Part shown: in pieces, positions 8,285 to 18,453 of the stretch
Layout: each line of letters opens with the position of its first letter
Position numbering within the stretch: the first letter of the stretch is position 1
From: Terriglobia bacterium
GTDB lineage: Bacteria > Acidobacteriota > Terriglobia > Terriglobales > Acidobacteriaceae
Direction: 5' to 3'
Assembly: GCA_020073395.1 (NCBI GenBank)
Contig: JAIQFF010000020.1
Location: 1 to 49,872, forward strand
DNA length: 49,872 nucleotides
Made by a program: the position numbers and the translations under genes
The notes under the pieces: model-generated
What the model was told of the DNA's origin: nothing
What the model saw: only the letters and a program-made list of their open reading frames with translations
The model's database searches: none

Positions 8285-9871
8285 TCAGTCGGTTGGGTTC
8301 CGTGGAAACTTTTGGTAGGGCAGGCGCACTCCGTCCACTTCAACCTGGTCGGCCCGCATCACGGTGGGCGCCTCGAAGCCTTTGGCGCCGGCGTTGGTTA
8401 CGAAGTCGTCCTGGTCAACCCCGTCGCCGCTCACGCCCAATCCTCCCACCAATACACCATTCTTATACAGCGGCAAACTGCCGGGAAAAAATACGACTCC
8501 GTTCTGATTGGCATTGGCTGTTTGCGAACCCTGGGTACAGGGATGCGCCAGATCGAACAGGAACAGGTTGAAGAATGGGCCAGGGCCGGATCCATCAATG
8601 CCGGGCGTGAAAAGCGGTTGGGCCCCGAATCCGATGGTCCGATTGGTGACCGCTGTGCCCGCCGGAACGCCCGGCAAGTCCGAAGTGCCGGCCGGATTGC
8701 TGAAGTAAATCACGTTGCGGGCCTTTGCCACAGCCACATCGATACTGAACACGGTCCCGTCGGGCATGCGGTGCAGAGCCAGTACCGTACCGTCGAGGTC
8801 GGCCACGGCGATCGTCATCCGCGAGCGCGAACCGGTTGGAAGGCGAATGACAGCACGCGTCATCTCCGCGGTGGCAACCGCGTGATTGATGATGGTCGCT
8901 ACATCGCTTTGGGTCAGTCCTGACGCCCCGCCCAGGGGTCCCACCAGATCGCCTTCTGGTGGCAGGCCTCCAGCAAACGGTCCCACCACGAATGTCCCCG
9001 CCACAGATCCCGGCCCAACCCCGCTGGGTGCACTTGTCTGGTTCACGAAGGGCAAAGCAATGCCGCCGATGATGACCACGCCGGGCGGAGGAAGTTGCGC
9101 CACCGTGGGCAGGAAGCCCGCTTGCGAGGCGCCGGAGAAGGCAGCAAACTCGGCGACATCCGCCGACGTACTTACCACTCCCACTCCTCCCACGGCATCC
9201 CCGTTCTTGAACAGGGGAACTCCTCCCGGATTCACCGCGGCCGGATCGCTGTCATTGGCGTCAGCCTTGCCCGTGATCACTCCTAAACCTGGGCTCAGAC
9301 CGTCGATCGAACGCGCCGGGTCCACACTCTGTCCCGCCATGAAGCTGGCATTCAGGGGGCAACCCCGATTGGTGTTCTCGATCCCATACAGGTCCGCGTT
9401 GGGAGCATCCGAAACTCCCGGCGGAAAGTGAATGCCGCTGATAAAGCGAACGGTTCGGCTGGAAAGTGGCGCTTGATTATTGCTGAAGAGTGCGGCGGTA
9501 CGAGCCAGAGCTACGGCAAGCTCATTACTGTCGACTGTGGTTCCGAAATTGCCGGTTGATGTCACAGGCGCGCTGGCATTGCGGAACACCGCCAGGACTT
9601 TTCCCGCCCGATCAGCCACGGCAATTACCAGCGGAGCGTTCACCGATTGTGCCGCCTCTTGAACAACCTGCTGGACCTCTGCCGAGCTGAGCGGGGTAGG
9701 GGTTACGGATGGAGAAGAAGCAGGCGTCGTACCTCCTCCACCGCATGAGACCAGCAGACTGCCGGCCAACATTAGAAGAAATACACAAACCATCCGCCAC
9801 ACAAATCGTTGTGGCCTGGGCTGGGGCTTCATTCGGGTTCGGAAGGCCAGGAGAGTCTCTTTCTCGATCAT
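8285..9871 (-). CDS. Lipoprotein with two GlcG/HbpS-like (haem-binding) domains
   Basis: A 528-residue protein with a lipoprotein signal: hydrophobic run VCVFLLMLAGSLLVSC with lipobox LVSC and lipidated Cys at residue 43, then a Gly/Thr/Ser/Pro linker. Two GlcG/HbpS (DUF336) units follow: one from about residue 60 (VIAVADRAGKVLAVFRN, ELAVALARTAALFSN), one from about residue 340 (VAVAKARNVIYFSNP, TIAVADLDGTVLALHRM, GGLGVSGDGVDQDDFV at the end). HbpS binds haem and GlcG is of uncertain role. The two Met candidates (9871 and 9832) both lack a good ribosome site; the open frame extends far upstream to 10453 but that part is antisense to the FecR gene and has no protein-like features. It starts divergently from fecR. 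Confidence 0.8.
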   Translation of the reverse strand: MIEKETLLAFRTRMKPQPRPQRFVWRMVCVFLLMLAGSLLVSCGGGGTTPASSPSVTPTPLSSAEVQQVVQEAAQSVNAPLVIAVADRAGKVLAVFRNASAPVTSTGNFGTTVDSNELAVALARTAALFSNNQAPLSSRTVRFISGIHFPPGVSDAPNADLYGIENTNRGCPLNASFMAGQSVDPARSIDGLSPGLGVITGKADANDSDPAAVNPGGVPLFKNGDAVGGVGVVSTSADVAEFAAFSGASQAGFLPTVAQLPPPGVVIIGGIALPFVNQTSAPSGVGPGSVAGTFVVGPFAGGLPPEGDLVGPLGGASGLTQSDVATIINHAVATAEMTRAVIRLPTGSRSRMTIAVADLDGTVLALHRMPDGTVFSIDVAVAKARNVIYFSNPAGTSDLPGVPAGTAVTNRTIGFGAQPLFTPGIDGSGPGPFFNLFLFDLAHPCTQGSQTANANQNGVVFFPGSLPLYKNGVLVGGLGVSGDGVDQDDFVTNAGAKGFEAPTVMRADQVEVDGVRLPYQKFPRNPTD

Positions 9872-9973
9872 TACATTCTGCCGCTGGAAGGAATTTAATA
9901 CGCCGCGGGCCCACGAACGACAGGGCCGACACCTTCGTGTAACCACAGTGGTCACTCCCAAGGCTCCGTAACG

Positions 9974-10001
9974 TTGACTTTCCATAGGGCTCTGGCACAA
10001 T
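9974..10001 (+). promoter_or_regulatory. Candidate sigma-70-type promoter of the FecR-cyclase pair
   Basis: TTGACT (9974-9979), a 16-base spacer and CACAAT (9996-10001) match the -35 and -10 hexamers at 5 of 6 and 4 of 6 positions. Predicted initiation would leave a leader of about 40 bases before the GTG at 10050. Confidence 0.4.
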
Positions 10002-10049
10002 TCGCCTAAGCCCAAAAAATAGGTTGTTGCTTGGGGAAAGGGAATTATT

Positions 10050-10883
10050 GTGGACACTTTCAGACGCCTTGTCGCCGGAGTTCTCTGCCTATTGCTGTCT
10101 TCACTGCCCGCCGTGGGCGCGCCGCCCGTGGGAGGACGCGCGGGCGAGATCAAAGCTTTGATTCCTGCCGCCACGAAAAACGAACAAGCTACCAAGGCCA
10201 AAGACGAACTTGACTGGAATGACCTGCTCAAGACGGCCGCGAGCGGACGGGTACGGGCTGGCCTGGATGATGGTTCCATCCTCAGCGTGGGCTCTAACAG
10301 TGAATTGCGTGTGCTCCAGCATGATGCCGCGTCCCAGCAGACCTCGCTGGAAATGAACGCTGGCCGGTTGCGCAGTAAAGTCGTGAAAATCACGCAGCCC
10401 AATGGCAAATTCGAAGTGCACACGCCCAACGCTGTAATCGGCGTGATCGGCACGGATTTCTATGTTGAGTACGGCAGCAACAAGACCACTGTAATCTGCT
10501 ACACCGGAGTTGTGACGGTCACGCCTCTGAGTGGCGTCCACGCCGAGAACAATTCTTCGAACGCCGCGAATGCCGGCAATGCCGTGACTCTGACGGCTGG
10601 TCAGATGGTTGAAATTACCACCGAGGTGCCACCGGCAGGCTACCAGCCGCAGCCAACGCCAGGTGATGTGCAGAGCGCGAGCATGGTTTCAACCGATGTT
10701 CCGGACGTGCCCTTGCCGGCGACGGCCGGATTGAGCAGTCCCTGGCATTGGGCATTGCTGATGGGTGCATTCGCCGGGGCAGCCGTCGGTCTGACCTTCG
10801 CCGTGGATCGTGGAACGACTACCGCTCCGGTGCGACCGCCGGGCTGTCCTGTGGGCGTGCCACCGTCGCAATGCAACAAGTGA
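10050..10883 (+). CDS. FecR-domain periplasmic protein
   Basis: A 277-residue protein starting at GTG 10050 after AAAGGGA. It has a signal peptide (residues 1-24) and a FecR beta-helical domain (about 65-165) with the family's GSILSVGSNSELRV, SLEMNAGRLRSKV and IGVIGTDFYVEY strands. A Pro-rich linker and one C-terminal hydrophobic segment (HWALLMGAFAGAAVGLTFAV, about 235-255) suggest a membrane tether. FecR proteins of iron systems are anti-sigma factors; here there is no sigma factor or N-terminal cytoplasmic anti-sigma helix, so this belongs to the sensor/scaffold type often found beside CHASE2 proteins. It is 52 bases upstream of the cyclase and presumably co-transcribed. Confidence 0.85.
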   Translation: MDTFRRLVAGVLCLLLSSLPAVGAPPVGGRAGEIKALIPAATKNEQATKAKDELDWNDLLKTAASGRVRAGLDDGSILSVGSNSELRVLQHDAASQQTSLEMNAGRLRSKVVKITQPNGKFEVHTPNAVIGVIGTDFYVEYGSNKTTVICYTGVVTVTPLSGVHAENNSSNAANAGNAVTLTAGQMVEITTEVPPAGYQPQPTPGDVQSASMVSTDVPDVPLPATAGLSSPWHWALLMGAFAGAAVGLTFAVDRGTTTAPVRPPGCPVGVPPSQCNK

Positions 10884-10935
10884 GCTGGGTGGAAAGAATG
10901 TTGAAGGTGGCGAATTTCCACCCGACCAGGCCGGG

Positions 10936-13299
10936 ATGACACCGCAAGCCAATCGGGAATGGTCGTCGCGGCTGGGCCGAGTCTCGGCCCGCCAGGTGGA
11001 TCTTGCGCTGGCCGTGCTGGTGACTTTTTCCGGCCTGCTCCTGTTTGCCTATTCCGGCATCGGCGGCAACCGTCGTGCCGGCTTCCTGTTTCTTCAGAAC
11101 ATCGAGCTTCGCACTCTGGATCTGCGTTTTGCCCTGCGCGGCACGCGCCCGCACGATGAGCGCGTCGTGATCGTCGGCATTGATGAGAAAACTCTTCAGG
11201 AGCTGGGATCGTTTCCTCTGCCTCGACAATCGTATGCTCGGCTGGTGCAAAGCCTGTCGGGTGCGGGCGCGCGCGTAATCGCCTTCGACGCTACCTTTCC
11301 GACTCCAGAGAGCAACTCGGCAGTGGCAGCACTGCAAAAGCTCGAGGCAGAAATCGCGCCCGGCGCTTCGCCGTCCTTTCTCAGGAAAATTCGTGATCTT
11401 GAGGCCGCCAGCGATCAGGATGCCATCTTCGCCGCAGCCCTCAAGCAATCCGGTAACGTGGTCCTGGGACACTTGTTTCTGGACGAGCAACGGGCGCGGT
11501 TATCCGATCCCAAGAAGGCGGAAGAGTATTTCAATGTCGCCTGGGCCAAGGCATTTCCGCAGGTGCTCAAAGTCAAATCCAAAGACGGCCGCGACTTCGA
11601 CATGGGCAAGTCATGGATCGAGAACGGGGGCACGGTCGCCGCCGGGGCCGAAGCCAACATCGCAAAGCTGGCAGAAGCCGCCTCGTCTTACGGATTCATT
11701 GACATCAATCCTGACCCCGACGGCACGCTCCGCCATGCGCTCCTCATCATGCGTTACCAGGACCAGGATTTCTTTCCCTCGCTCGCCCTGCAATCAGTGC
11801 GGGAGTACGAAAAGATTCCCGACCAGGAGATCGCCGCCTACATTGCTGAGACCGGCCTGGAACGCATCCAGTTCGGCAAGCACCTGCTGCTGCCGTCGCG
11901 CGACGGCACCGCTCTCATCAATTACACCGGCCCCTACAGGACCTACCAGCAATACTCCATGGCGGATGTAATTGACGGTACCATTCCGCCAGGTGCGCTC
12001 AAAGACAAGATTGTGCTGGTCGGCGCCACCGCCATGGCCATCGGCGACCTGCGCAATACGCCCTTCCAGAGCGGAACCGCCAGCTACATGGGAGTTGAGG
12101 TCCACGCCAATATCATTGACAACCTGCTGCACAGCGCCGAGCCAGGGCGCACGTTTCTCACCCGTGGCATTCGGGAGGACCTGATTGACGCAGGCTTTGT
12201 CGTCCTGTTTGGCCTCGCCTTCGGCGCCTGGTTCGCCCGCATCAAGCCGCTCTATTCCACGCTCTCGTTGGTGTGCGCTCTCGCTGTATTCGGATGGTTC
12301 GTTTACTTCAGCTTTGCCTCCATGGGAAGGTGGCTCAGTTTTGTAATCCCCGCCGGCACGCTGGTGGCGAACTACGCCGTGATCACCAGTTTTCGCATGA
12401 TTTTCGAAGAACGCGAAAAGCGGAAGATCCGCAAAACTTTCTCGCAGTACCTGTCGCCCGGCGTCATTGCACTGATCGAAAGAGATCCGCAGAAATACAT
12501 TCGCCCCGGCGGCGAGACCAAGGAACTGACCGTGATGTTCAGCGACATTCGCGGCTTCACCAGCCTCTCCGAGGGCATGACCGCCGACGAACTGGTGCGC
12601 CTGCTGAACGAATACCTGGGAGAAATGACCGAGGTCATCTTCAAAAACCTGGGCACGCTCGATAAATACATCGGCGACGCGATCATGGCATTCTGGGGAT
12701 CGCCATACCCCCAGAGCGATCACGCGCTACGCGCCTGCCACTGTGCCCTCGAGATGATTCATGGCCTGAAGCGGCTCAACTCAAAGTGGGTAGCGGAAGG
12801 GCGGAAGGAAATCGCCATCGGAATCGGTCTCAACACCGGCCCGGTGAACGTCGGAAACATGGGATCGTCCAAACGGCTGGCCTGGACCGTGATGGGAGAC
12901 AATGTCAACCTGGCATCGCGCCTGGAAGGTATGACCAAACAATATCGTTCCCACATCGTCATCAGCGAGGCGACCTACAGGCAGGTTGTGGATCATTTTG
13001 TCTGCCGCGAACTGGACCGAATCCGGGTGAAAGGTAAACATCAGCCGGTCGTAGTTTACGAATTAATGGACATAGAGGCGGCCAGACCGAAATACGAGAC
13101 GCTGATCACCCGTTTCGAGAGCGCCATGCAGGCATACCACGCGCAGAACTGGCGCGACGCTGCGGGCAGGTTTGGCGAGCTTCTCGGGTCCTTCCCAGAA
13201 GACGGCCCTACCCAAATCTTCCTGCAGCGCGCCCTGGAGTTCATGGAGAATGCCCCGGAAGCAGATTGGGATGGCGTGTACGAGATGAAAAGCAAATAG
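10936..13299 (+). CDS. CHASE2-domain class III adenylate cyclase
   Basis: A 787-residue membrane protein. TM1 is at about 24-42, a periplasmic CHASE2 sensor at about 45-400 (RTLDLRFALRGTRPHDERVV, KIVLVGATAMAIGDLRNTPF), then three clustered TM helices (about 415-490) and a cyclase domain (about 530-705). Metal aspartates are in FSDIRGFTSL (D about 537) and GDAIMAFWG (about 580). The purine-reading pair is Lys in LDKYIGD and Asp in MGDNVNLASR, the combination that selects ATP, so the product should be cAMP; Arg in NLASRLE supports catalysis. A short TPR-like tail follows. Start taken at ATG 10936; upstream in-frame codons overlap fecR. The likely trigger is periplasmic, with FecR as partner. 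cAMP could act on the two cyclic-nucleotide domains of the Fe-S protein at 25006-27177. Confidence 0.9.
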   Translation: MTPQANREWSSRLGRVSARQVDLALAVLVTFSGLLLFAYSGIGGNRRAGFLFLQNIELRTLDLRFALRGTRPHDERVVIVGIDEKTLQELGSFPLPRQSYARLVQSLSGAGARVIAFDATFPTPESNSAVAALQKLEAEIAPGASPSFLRKIRDLEAASDQDAIFAAALKQSGNVVLGHLFLDEQRARLSDPKKAEEYFNVAWAKAFPQVLKVKSKDGRDFDMGKSWIENGGTVAAGAEANIAKLAEAASSYGFIDINPDPDGTLRHALLIMRYQDQDFFPSLALQSVREYEKIPDQEIAAYIAETGLERIQFGKHLLLPSRDGTALINYTGPYRTYQQYSMADVIDGTIPPGALKDKIVLVGATAMAIGDLRNTPFQSGTASYMGVEVHANIIDNLLHSAEPGRTFLTRGIREDLIDAGFVVLFGLAFGAWFARIKPLYSTLSLVCALAVFGWFVYFSFASMGRWLSFVIPAGTLVANYAVITSFRMIFEEREKRKIRKTFSQYLSPGVIALIERDPQKYIRPGGETKELTVMFSDIRGFTSLSEGMTADELVRLLNEYLGEMTEVIFKNLGTLDKYIGDAIMAFWGSPYPQSDHALRACHCALEMIHGLKRLNSKWVAEGRKEIAIGIGLNTGPVNVGNMGSSKRLAWTVMGDNVNLASRLEGMTKQYRSHIVISEATYRQVVDHFVCRELDRIRVKGKHQPVVVYELMDIEAARPKYETLITRFESAMQAYHAQNWRDAAGRFGELLGSFPEDGPTQIFLQRALEFMENAPEADWDGVYEMKSK

Positions 13300-13315
13300 C
13301 GGAGATCAGGGTGGA

Positions 13316-13333
13316 GCCGGCCTTCAGGCCTGC
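13316..13333. repeat. Imperfect palindrome after the cyclase gene
   Basis: GCCGGCCT and AGGCCTGC flank TC, an 8-base inverted repeat with one mismatch, 16 bases after the cyclase stop. Resembles a small REP-type hairpin; no T-tract follows. Confidence 0.4.
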
Positions 13334-13435
13334 ATTTCGGGCCGGATCGCACAAGACTCGGGCTCCGCGGGGCACTCTGAGTTTTCTCCTCTAAGATAAA
13401 AACTCCACCCGGTCAAAGGTCCTGTGGAGAACATC

Positions 13436-14422
13436 ATGAAAGTCCTGGTCATTGGCAGGGGTGTAGTGGGAACAATTTACGGCTGGGCCTTGTCCAAGGC
13501 AGGCATTGATGTCACCCATGTCGTGCGCAAGGAGGGGCTTCCTGACACCGATACCTTGGACTTGCTGGACTTGCGGCCCGAGTGCTCGAAAAGCAAGCGG
13601 GTAAGCTACGCCCCTAAAGCAGTTGCGCAGATCAACCCTTCAGACGGCTTTGAACTGGTGATCGTCGCCACCAAGCACTACCAAGCGGCTCAGGCCATCC
13701 GCCAATACCTGCCCGGTGCATCGGGCGCCATGTTTCTCTTGTTCACGGCTAATTGGGATGGACCTGGCGAGATTGATCGTCTTCTGCCGCGGTCCTCCAT
13801 GCTTTGGGGTTATGCCGGTGCCAGCGGCGGCCTCGATGATCAGGGCGTCCTTATCGCGACCGTGAACCCTACAGTGCGCTTCGGAATGCTAGAAGGCTCC
13901 GATCCGGAGAAATTCAAGGCCGTGACGGAATTGTTCCAACGGGCTGGTTTCAATCTAGACATTAAATGCAACATCATCGAGTGGCTCTGGGTGCACCATG
14001 CTATCAATGCCGGCGGCATAGCAATCTGCCTTTGGGCTGGAGGGATCGCGGAAGCGACCCGAAGTTTCAGGACATTGAGACTGGGGACATTGGCCACTCG
14101 GGAGGCGTTGGATGTCGCGGCGGCCCGTGGTGTTGACCTAGGGCGTTATCCGGACGCGAGAAGTATTTTGAATACGCCTGTTTGGCTCGCGGGCCTTGCC
14201 GTTAGGTGTGCCATTCGGTTCACGGAAAAAGGTCGACGCCTTCTCAGGGCGAGCCACTTTGCCCACAGCCCGGAGGAAATGAAGCGCTATTACTTCGATG
14301 TGCTCAACACGGGAGTGAGCCTGGGTGTGGCCATGCCGCACTTGTCTTCGCTTCGCGAAAAAGTCGAACGTTATCCGGCACAGAAGTGTACGAAGACCGC
14401 CGGCACCGCGCGCCAATCTTGA
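13436..14422 (+). CDS. Ketopantoate reductase (ApbA/PanE) family oxidoreductase
   Basis: A 328-residue NAD(P)-dependent protein. The start is ATG 13436, with GGAG six bases upstream; that GGAG belongs to an alternative GTG start at 13424. An N-terminal Rossmann fold (VLVIGRGVVGTIYG) is followed by the ApbA_C helical domain (NIIEWLWVHHAINAGG, about 180-300). Family members reduce 2-dehydropantoate to pantoate, but many paralogues act elsewhere; the first glycine-rich turn has Arg where Gly-Ala is commoner, and no pantothenate genes are nearby. I therefore give no gene symbol. Convergent with zwf. Confidence 0.75.
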   Translation: MKVLVIGRGVVGTIYGWALSKAGIDVTHVVRKEGLPDTDTLDLLDLRPECSKSKRVSYAPKAVAQINPSDGFELVIVATKHYQAAQAIRQYLPGASGAMFLLFTANWDGPGEIDRLLPRSSMLWGYAGASGGLDDQGVLIATVNPTVRFGMLEGSDPEKFKAVTELFQRAGFNLDIKCNIIEWLWVHHAINAGGIAICLWAGGIAEATRSFRTLRLGTLATREALDVAAARGVDLGRYPDARSILNTPVWLAGLAVRCAIRFTEKGRRLLRASHFAHSPEEMKRYYFDVLNTGVSLGVAMPHLSSLREKVERYPAQKCTKTAGTARQS

Positions 14423-14486
14423 ATTGATCGTTGTTCAATGCAGAGCTGAAGTGCTGCTCCACCCGAAGGAAACTCCGCCTGCTGGC

Positions 14487-16022
14487 CTACTGCTCGAAGT
14501 TCCGCCAATGGCGCCCGTCGCGCTCAAGCAGGTCCTCGGCTTCCTTCGGTCCCCACGTGCCGGATGCGTAGTTGGGGAAATTTCGCGGCGGCAGAGCTTT
14601 CCAAAGATCCAGCATCGGACTGACCACGCTCCACCCCGCCTCGACCATGTCGGCACGTTGAAAGAGAGTTGCGTCGCCCACCATGCAATCATGCAGCAAA
14701 CGCTCGTAACCCGTGCTGGGCTGCTTGCCGAAGTAGTCGGAGTATTGAAAATCCATGTCCACTGTTCCCAGCCGCATGATCGGCCCCGGAGTCTTGGCCG
14801 CGAAGCGTAACGCAATTCCTTCCTCCGGTTGAATATGCAAGACCAACTGGTTGGGCATGAGCTTTTCCACTTCGGTATCGCGGAAGAGCACGAAGGGCGC
14901 ACGCCGGAACTGGATGACGATGTAAGTGCTGCGCGAAGCCATGCGTTTCCCGGTGCGCAGGTAAAAGGGCACGCCCGCCCAGCGCCAATTGTCCACCTGC
15001 AGTTTCACTGCGACAAAAGTTTCGGTGCGTGAATCGGGCGGCACGCCGGGCTCCGAACGGTAAGCGGGAACGTGCTGGCCGGCGATCTCGCCCTCGCCAT
15101 ATTGTCCGCGTACGGTCCGGGTAAGCACGTCTTCGGAACTCAGCGGTTGCACCGCGTGCAATATCTTGGCCTGCTCGTCGCGCACCGCATCCGCCTGGAA
15201 GGAAATGGGGGGCTCCATGGCGGTAAGACTGATGAGCTGCATGATGTGGTTGGGCACCATATCGCGCAGGGCTCCGGCAGTATCGTAATAGCCGCCGCGC
15301 TGTTCAACGCCCACGGTTTCACCCACTGAAATCTGCACGTGATCGATGTAGCGCCGGTTCCAGATCGGTTCGAAAATCCCGTTGGCAAAGCGAAAGGCCA
15401 GAATGTTCTGTACTGTTTCCTTGCCCAGGTAGTGGTCGATACGGTAAATCTGCTTTTCGTCCACTTCCTTGAGCAGTTGCTGGTTCAGCAATCGCGCCGA
15501 ATCCAGGTCGCGGCCAAACGGCTTTTCGACAATCACTCTGCGCCACTGATGATTTTCCTCGCTCATCAGGCCCGCAGCGGACAGTCGCTGCACGATGGGT
15601 CCGAAGAAATCAGGAGCCGTGGCGAGATAGTAGAAATAATTCCCGTGGGTGGCAAGATCTTTGTCGACTTTCTGAAGCACTTCCTTGAGTTGCTGATATG
15701 TGCTCTGGTCGGCAAACTCACCGGCAATATAGAACACTTGGCGCTCGAACCACTCCTGCAGATCGGGATCAACCGGACCGTCCACGAACTCCTTCAGGTC
15801 CGCCACCAGCTTGGCGCGAAATTCGTCGGTGGTCATCGGGTTCCGCGCAATGCCGATCATTGCGAATTCGCGCGACAGCAGTTTGTATTTTGCCAGGTTA
15901 TAAAGCGATGGGATCAACTTGCGGCGGGTAAGGTCGCCGGCCGCGCCGAAAATGACCATCACGCATGGGTCGCCGCACCGCCCCACCCGCTCGCCTTCGA
16001 CTGCAGTTGCCGCCTGCGACAT
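14487..16022 (-). CDS. zwf: Glucose-6-phosphate 1-dehydrogenase
   Basis: A 511-residue enzyme oxidising glucose 6-phosphate to 6-phosphogluconolactone with NAD(P)+, the entry to the oxidative pentose phosphate pathway. The nucleotide-binding N-terminus reads [21 protein letters not shown], the phosphate-binding EKPFGRD follows, and the family signature RIDHYLGKE holds the catalytic His and Lys (about residue 220). Length is normal. ATG 16022 follows GAGGGAG; the frame extends 25 codons upstream without a better start. Cytoplasmic. With the glucokinase at the window's far end it would process glucose released by the glucan genes. It faces the barrel gene divergently across 144 bases. Confidence 0.96.
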   Translation of the reverse strand: MSQAATAVEGERVGRCGDPCVMVIFGAAGDLTRRKLIPSLYNLAKYKLLSREFAMIGIARNPMTTDEFRAKLVADLKEFVDGPVDPDLQEWFERQVFYIAGEFADQSTYQQLKEVLQKVDKDLATHGNYFYYLATAPDFFGPIVQRLSAAGLMSEENHQWRRVIVEKPFGRDLDSARLLNQQLLKEVDEKQIYRIDHYLGKETVQNILAFRFANGIFEPIWNRRYIDHVQISVGETVGVEQRGGYYDTAGALRDMVPNHIMQLISLTAMEPPISFQADAVRDEQAKILHAVQPLSSEDVLTRTVRGQYGEGEIAGQHVPAYRSEPGVPPDSRTETFVAVKLQVDNWRWAGVPFYLRTGKRMASRSTYIVIQFRRAPFVLFRDTEVEKLMPNQLVLHIQPEEGIALRFAAKTPGPIMRLGTVDMDFQYSDYFGKQPSTGYERLLHDCMVGDATLFQRADMVEAGWSVVSPMLDLWKALPPRNFPNYASGTWGPKEAEDLLERDGRHWRNFEQ

Positions 16023-16166
16023 GTTCACACTCCCTCGTCGGGCGAGTTTAACAATTCTGCCGGGGGTTTTGGTTTCCTGTGTCGGTACCAGTGACAAACC
16101 AAAGTCACCGGCCGCAGTTCTGTTGCATGCGAGGAATCGCTATGGTACGAAAAGACATAACTCTCC

Positions 16167-18392
16167 TTGGGACGGTGGCGACGGGTGCTGACAGGCCGAT
16201 GCTGGCACGGGTTCCTGTGGTCCAGTTCGCCGCACGCTTCATGGAGGGTGCGACTGTTCATCTCTCTCGGCCTGCTTTCATTGTTATCTTTGGTGTCCGC
16301 GCAGGCGCAAAAAGCCGACGCGCAAGTCCAACCCGATCGTCAGATTCCGGAACATCGACCCGCAACTAGCATGTCCCTGCAAGGAATCGTGCGGGACCAG
16401 CAAGGAAGGGCGGTTCCGGGTGTGCAGCTCGACCTGCGCAGCGCCTCCGGCGCCCATTACACAACCCTCACGGGCGCAGAAGGGATCTTCCGGCTGCGCG
16501 ATGTACAGCTCGGGATTTATGAAGTCACCCTGACCAAGCCGGGTTTCAAAGCCTTGGAGATTCCTCGACTGGAGCTGACGAAGCCGGAGCTTTCAACTCT
16601 TGAGCTTCAGATGCAGGAGCTGACCGCGCTTGCTCCCGAAAACAAGGGGCCATCCGGTTTGCCGGGGACGCCCAGCACCCCCGCCGCGGCCGCTCCAACT
16701 GCGCCTTTTCCGGGCATGAATCGTCCGGCTCCGGAAGTGGCCCCGGTGGAATCGGGGGCCGAACCAATCCCGCCAGCCTCTGCCAGCTTCTCTCCCGAGC
16801 CGGACCGCTGGGACACGGCCGTGCCGGAATGGCGCCGCTACCAGCAGCAGCGCGATGCGCCCTACGTCAAGGGCCACTGGTACGATCCGTTCAACCGTAA
16901 TCGTCTCAAGGGCGACTATCCCATCTTCGGACAGCGCTGGTTTTTCAACTTTACTGGCACCAGCGAAACCGTCGTGGATGGCCGCCGCCTGCCCCTGTCC
17001 AGCGGTGTGGACACCGAGCGTCCGGACAGCGGCGACTTTTTCGGGCGTGGCGAGCAGGCCCTGCTCACGCAGAATCTGCGTTTCTCTTTTGACCTGTTCC
17101 GCGGCGATACTTCATTCCGCCCGGTTGATTTTCGAGTGCGCGTCACACCCGAGATCAATCTCAACTTCCTGCAGACCCGCGAGCGCGGCATCGTGAACGT
17201 GGACCCGCGAGAGGGAATCAATCGTTTCGACACCCACGTTGGCCTGCAGGAAGCTTTCGTCGAAGCCAAGATCCGTGATTTGAGTCCGAACTACGATTTC
17301 GTTTCTGTTCGTGCCGGCATCCAGCAGTTCACCAGCGACTTTCGCGGCTTCCTGTTCTCCGAAGAACAGCCAGGAGTACGGCTTTTCGGCAATTTGCGCT
17401 CCAATCGCCTGGCCTACAATCTCGCCTGGTTCAACTTCCTCGAGAAGAATACGAACAGCGGCCTGAACACGTTTCACAATCGGGGACAACAGGTCTACGT
17501 TGCCAACATCTACATACAGGACTTCCTGGCCAAGGGCTACACCACCGAATTCAGCTTTCACTACAACCGCGACGACGCCAGCATTCACTACGATGACAAC
17601 GGATTTCTCGTCCGTCCGGCGCCCGCCGGCGCGGTAGTGAACGGAAACGTGAACGCGCACGCCATCCGCGCCTACTACCTGGGCTGGGCCAGTAACGGGC
17701 ACATTCGCCGCATCAATCTCAGCCACGCTTTCTATCAGGCTTTGGGACACGATGACTTCAGTTCCATCGCCGGACGGCGGGTCGACATAGACGCCAGAAT
17801 GGCCGCTCTCGAAGTCTCGGTCGATAAAGACTGGGTGCGCTACCGCGCCTCTTTCTTCTACGCCTCTGGCGATTCCAGCAACCGCTCTGGAGCTTCCCGC
17901 ACCGACGGCACCGCCCACGGCTTCGACACCATTGTGGACGACACTCATTTTGCCGGTAGCGCCTTCAGCTTCTGGGACAACGAAGGTCTGCGGCTCACCG
18001 GGACTGGAATCGCACTGATGAATCCCTCGAGCCTCCTGCCCAGCCTGCGTTCGAACAAAGAGGAAGGCCAGGCCAACTTCGTGAATCCCGGACTTTATTT
18101 GTTCAATCTGGGCGCCGATTTCAACGTTACGCCCAAGCTGCGCGCATTCGTAAACGGCAACTATCTACGTTTCGACCGTACTGAGCCGCTGGAGCTCTTG
18201 TTGTTCCAGCGTCCGATTCGTCACAGCATCGGCACCGACCTGGGTATGGGCGTGGAGTATCGTCCGCCACTAAGCGAGAACATCGCCATCAGTGGCGGCG
18301 TATCGTCGTTGGTTCCAGGCCGTGGTTTCGAGGAAATTTACAACGGCAAGACTCTATTCTCAGTCTTCGCCAGGATAAAGTTTCAGTTCTAA
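16167..18392 (+). CDS. Outer-membrane beta-barrel with carboxypeptidase-regulatory domain and Pro-rich linker
   Basis: Up to 741 residues. A signal segment ([20 protein letters not shown], about 29-48) leads to a carboxypeptidase-regulatory-like domain (about 68-150, [20 protein letters not shown]), a Pro/Ala-rich linker (about 155-220) and a C-terminal barrel (about 240-741) with alternating aromatic strands and a final FARIKFQF, a BAM-type terminus. It lacks a TonB plug, so it is more porin- than receptor-like (alginate-export-type barrels look similar). The start is unresolved: TTG 16167, GTG 16185 or GTG 16248, none with a clear ribosome site. It lies 61 bases upstream of the ten-haem cytochrome, so the pair may form a porin-cytochrome unit; that is inference. 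Confidence 0.8.
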   Translation: MGRWRRVLTGRCWHGFLWSSSPHASWRVRLFISLGLLSLLSLVSAQAQKADAQVQPDRQIPEHRPATSMSLQGIVRDQQGRAVPGVQLDLRSASGAHYTTLTGAEGIFRLRDVQLGIYEVTLTKPGFKALEIPRLELTKPELSTLELQMQELTALAPENKGPSGLPGTPSTPAAAAPTAPFPGMNRPAPEVAPVESGAEPIPPASASFSPEPDRWDTAVPEWRRYQQQRDAPYVKGHWYDPFNRNRLKGDYPIFGQRWFFNFTGTSETVVDGRRLPLSSGVDTERPDSGDFFGRGEQALLTQNLRFSFDLFRGDTSFRPVDFRVRVTPEINLNFLQTRERGIVNVDPREGINRFDTHVGLQEAFVEAKIRDLSPNYDFVSVRAGIQQFTSDFRGFLFSEEQPGVRLFGNLRSNRLAYNLAWFNFLEKNTNSGLNTFHNRGQQVYVANIYIQDFLAKGYTTEFSFHYNRDDASIHYDDNGFLVRPAPAGAVVNGNVNAHAIRAYYLGWASNGHIRRINLSHAFYQALGHDDFSSIAGRRVDIDARMAALEVSVDKDWVRYRASFFYASGDSSNRSGASRTDGTAHGFDTIVDDTHFAGSAFSFWDNEGLRLTGTGIALMNPSSLLPSLRSNKEEGQANFVNPGLYLFNLGADFNVTPKLRAFVNGNYLRFDRTEPLELLLFQRPIRHSIGTDLGMGVEYRPPLSENIAISGGVSSLVPGRGFEEIYNGKTLFSVFARIKFQF

Positions 18393-18407
18393 AGAACAAT
18401 CACGTGG

Positions 18408-18427
18408 CGCGGGGGCCCTCGCCCGCG
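18408..18427. repeat. REP-like palindrome, family A, second copy
   Basis: Arms CGCGGG (18408-18413) and CCCGCG (18422-18427) around GGCCCTCG, with left flank GTGG and right flank AGG as at 6772-6792. It occupies the short gap between the barrel gene and the ten-haem cytochrome and could modulate or protect the shared mRNA. Confidence 0.5.
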
Positions 18428-18453
18428 AGGCAGGGGCAAGAGGGCTGTTGATC

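Noticed and set aside
9872..10453. Upstream extension of the GlcG/HbpS lipoprotein frame
   Set aside because: The extension lies antisense to the FecR gene and precedes the lipoprotein signal, which should be N-terminal.
10050..10883. Anti-sigma factor for iron uptake
   Set aside because: No sigma factor nearby and no cytoplasmic N-terminal segment; the neighbour is a cyclase.
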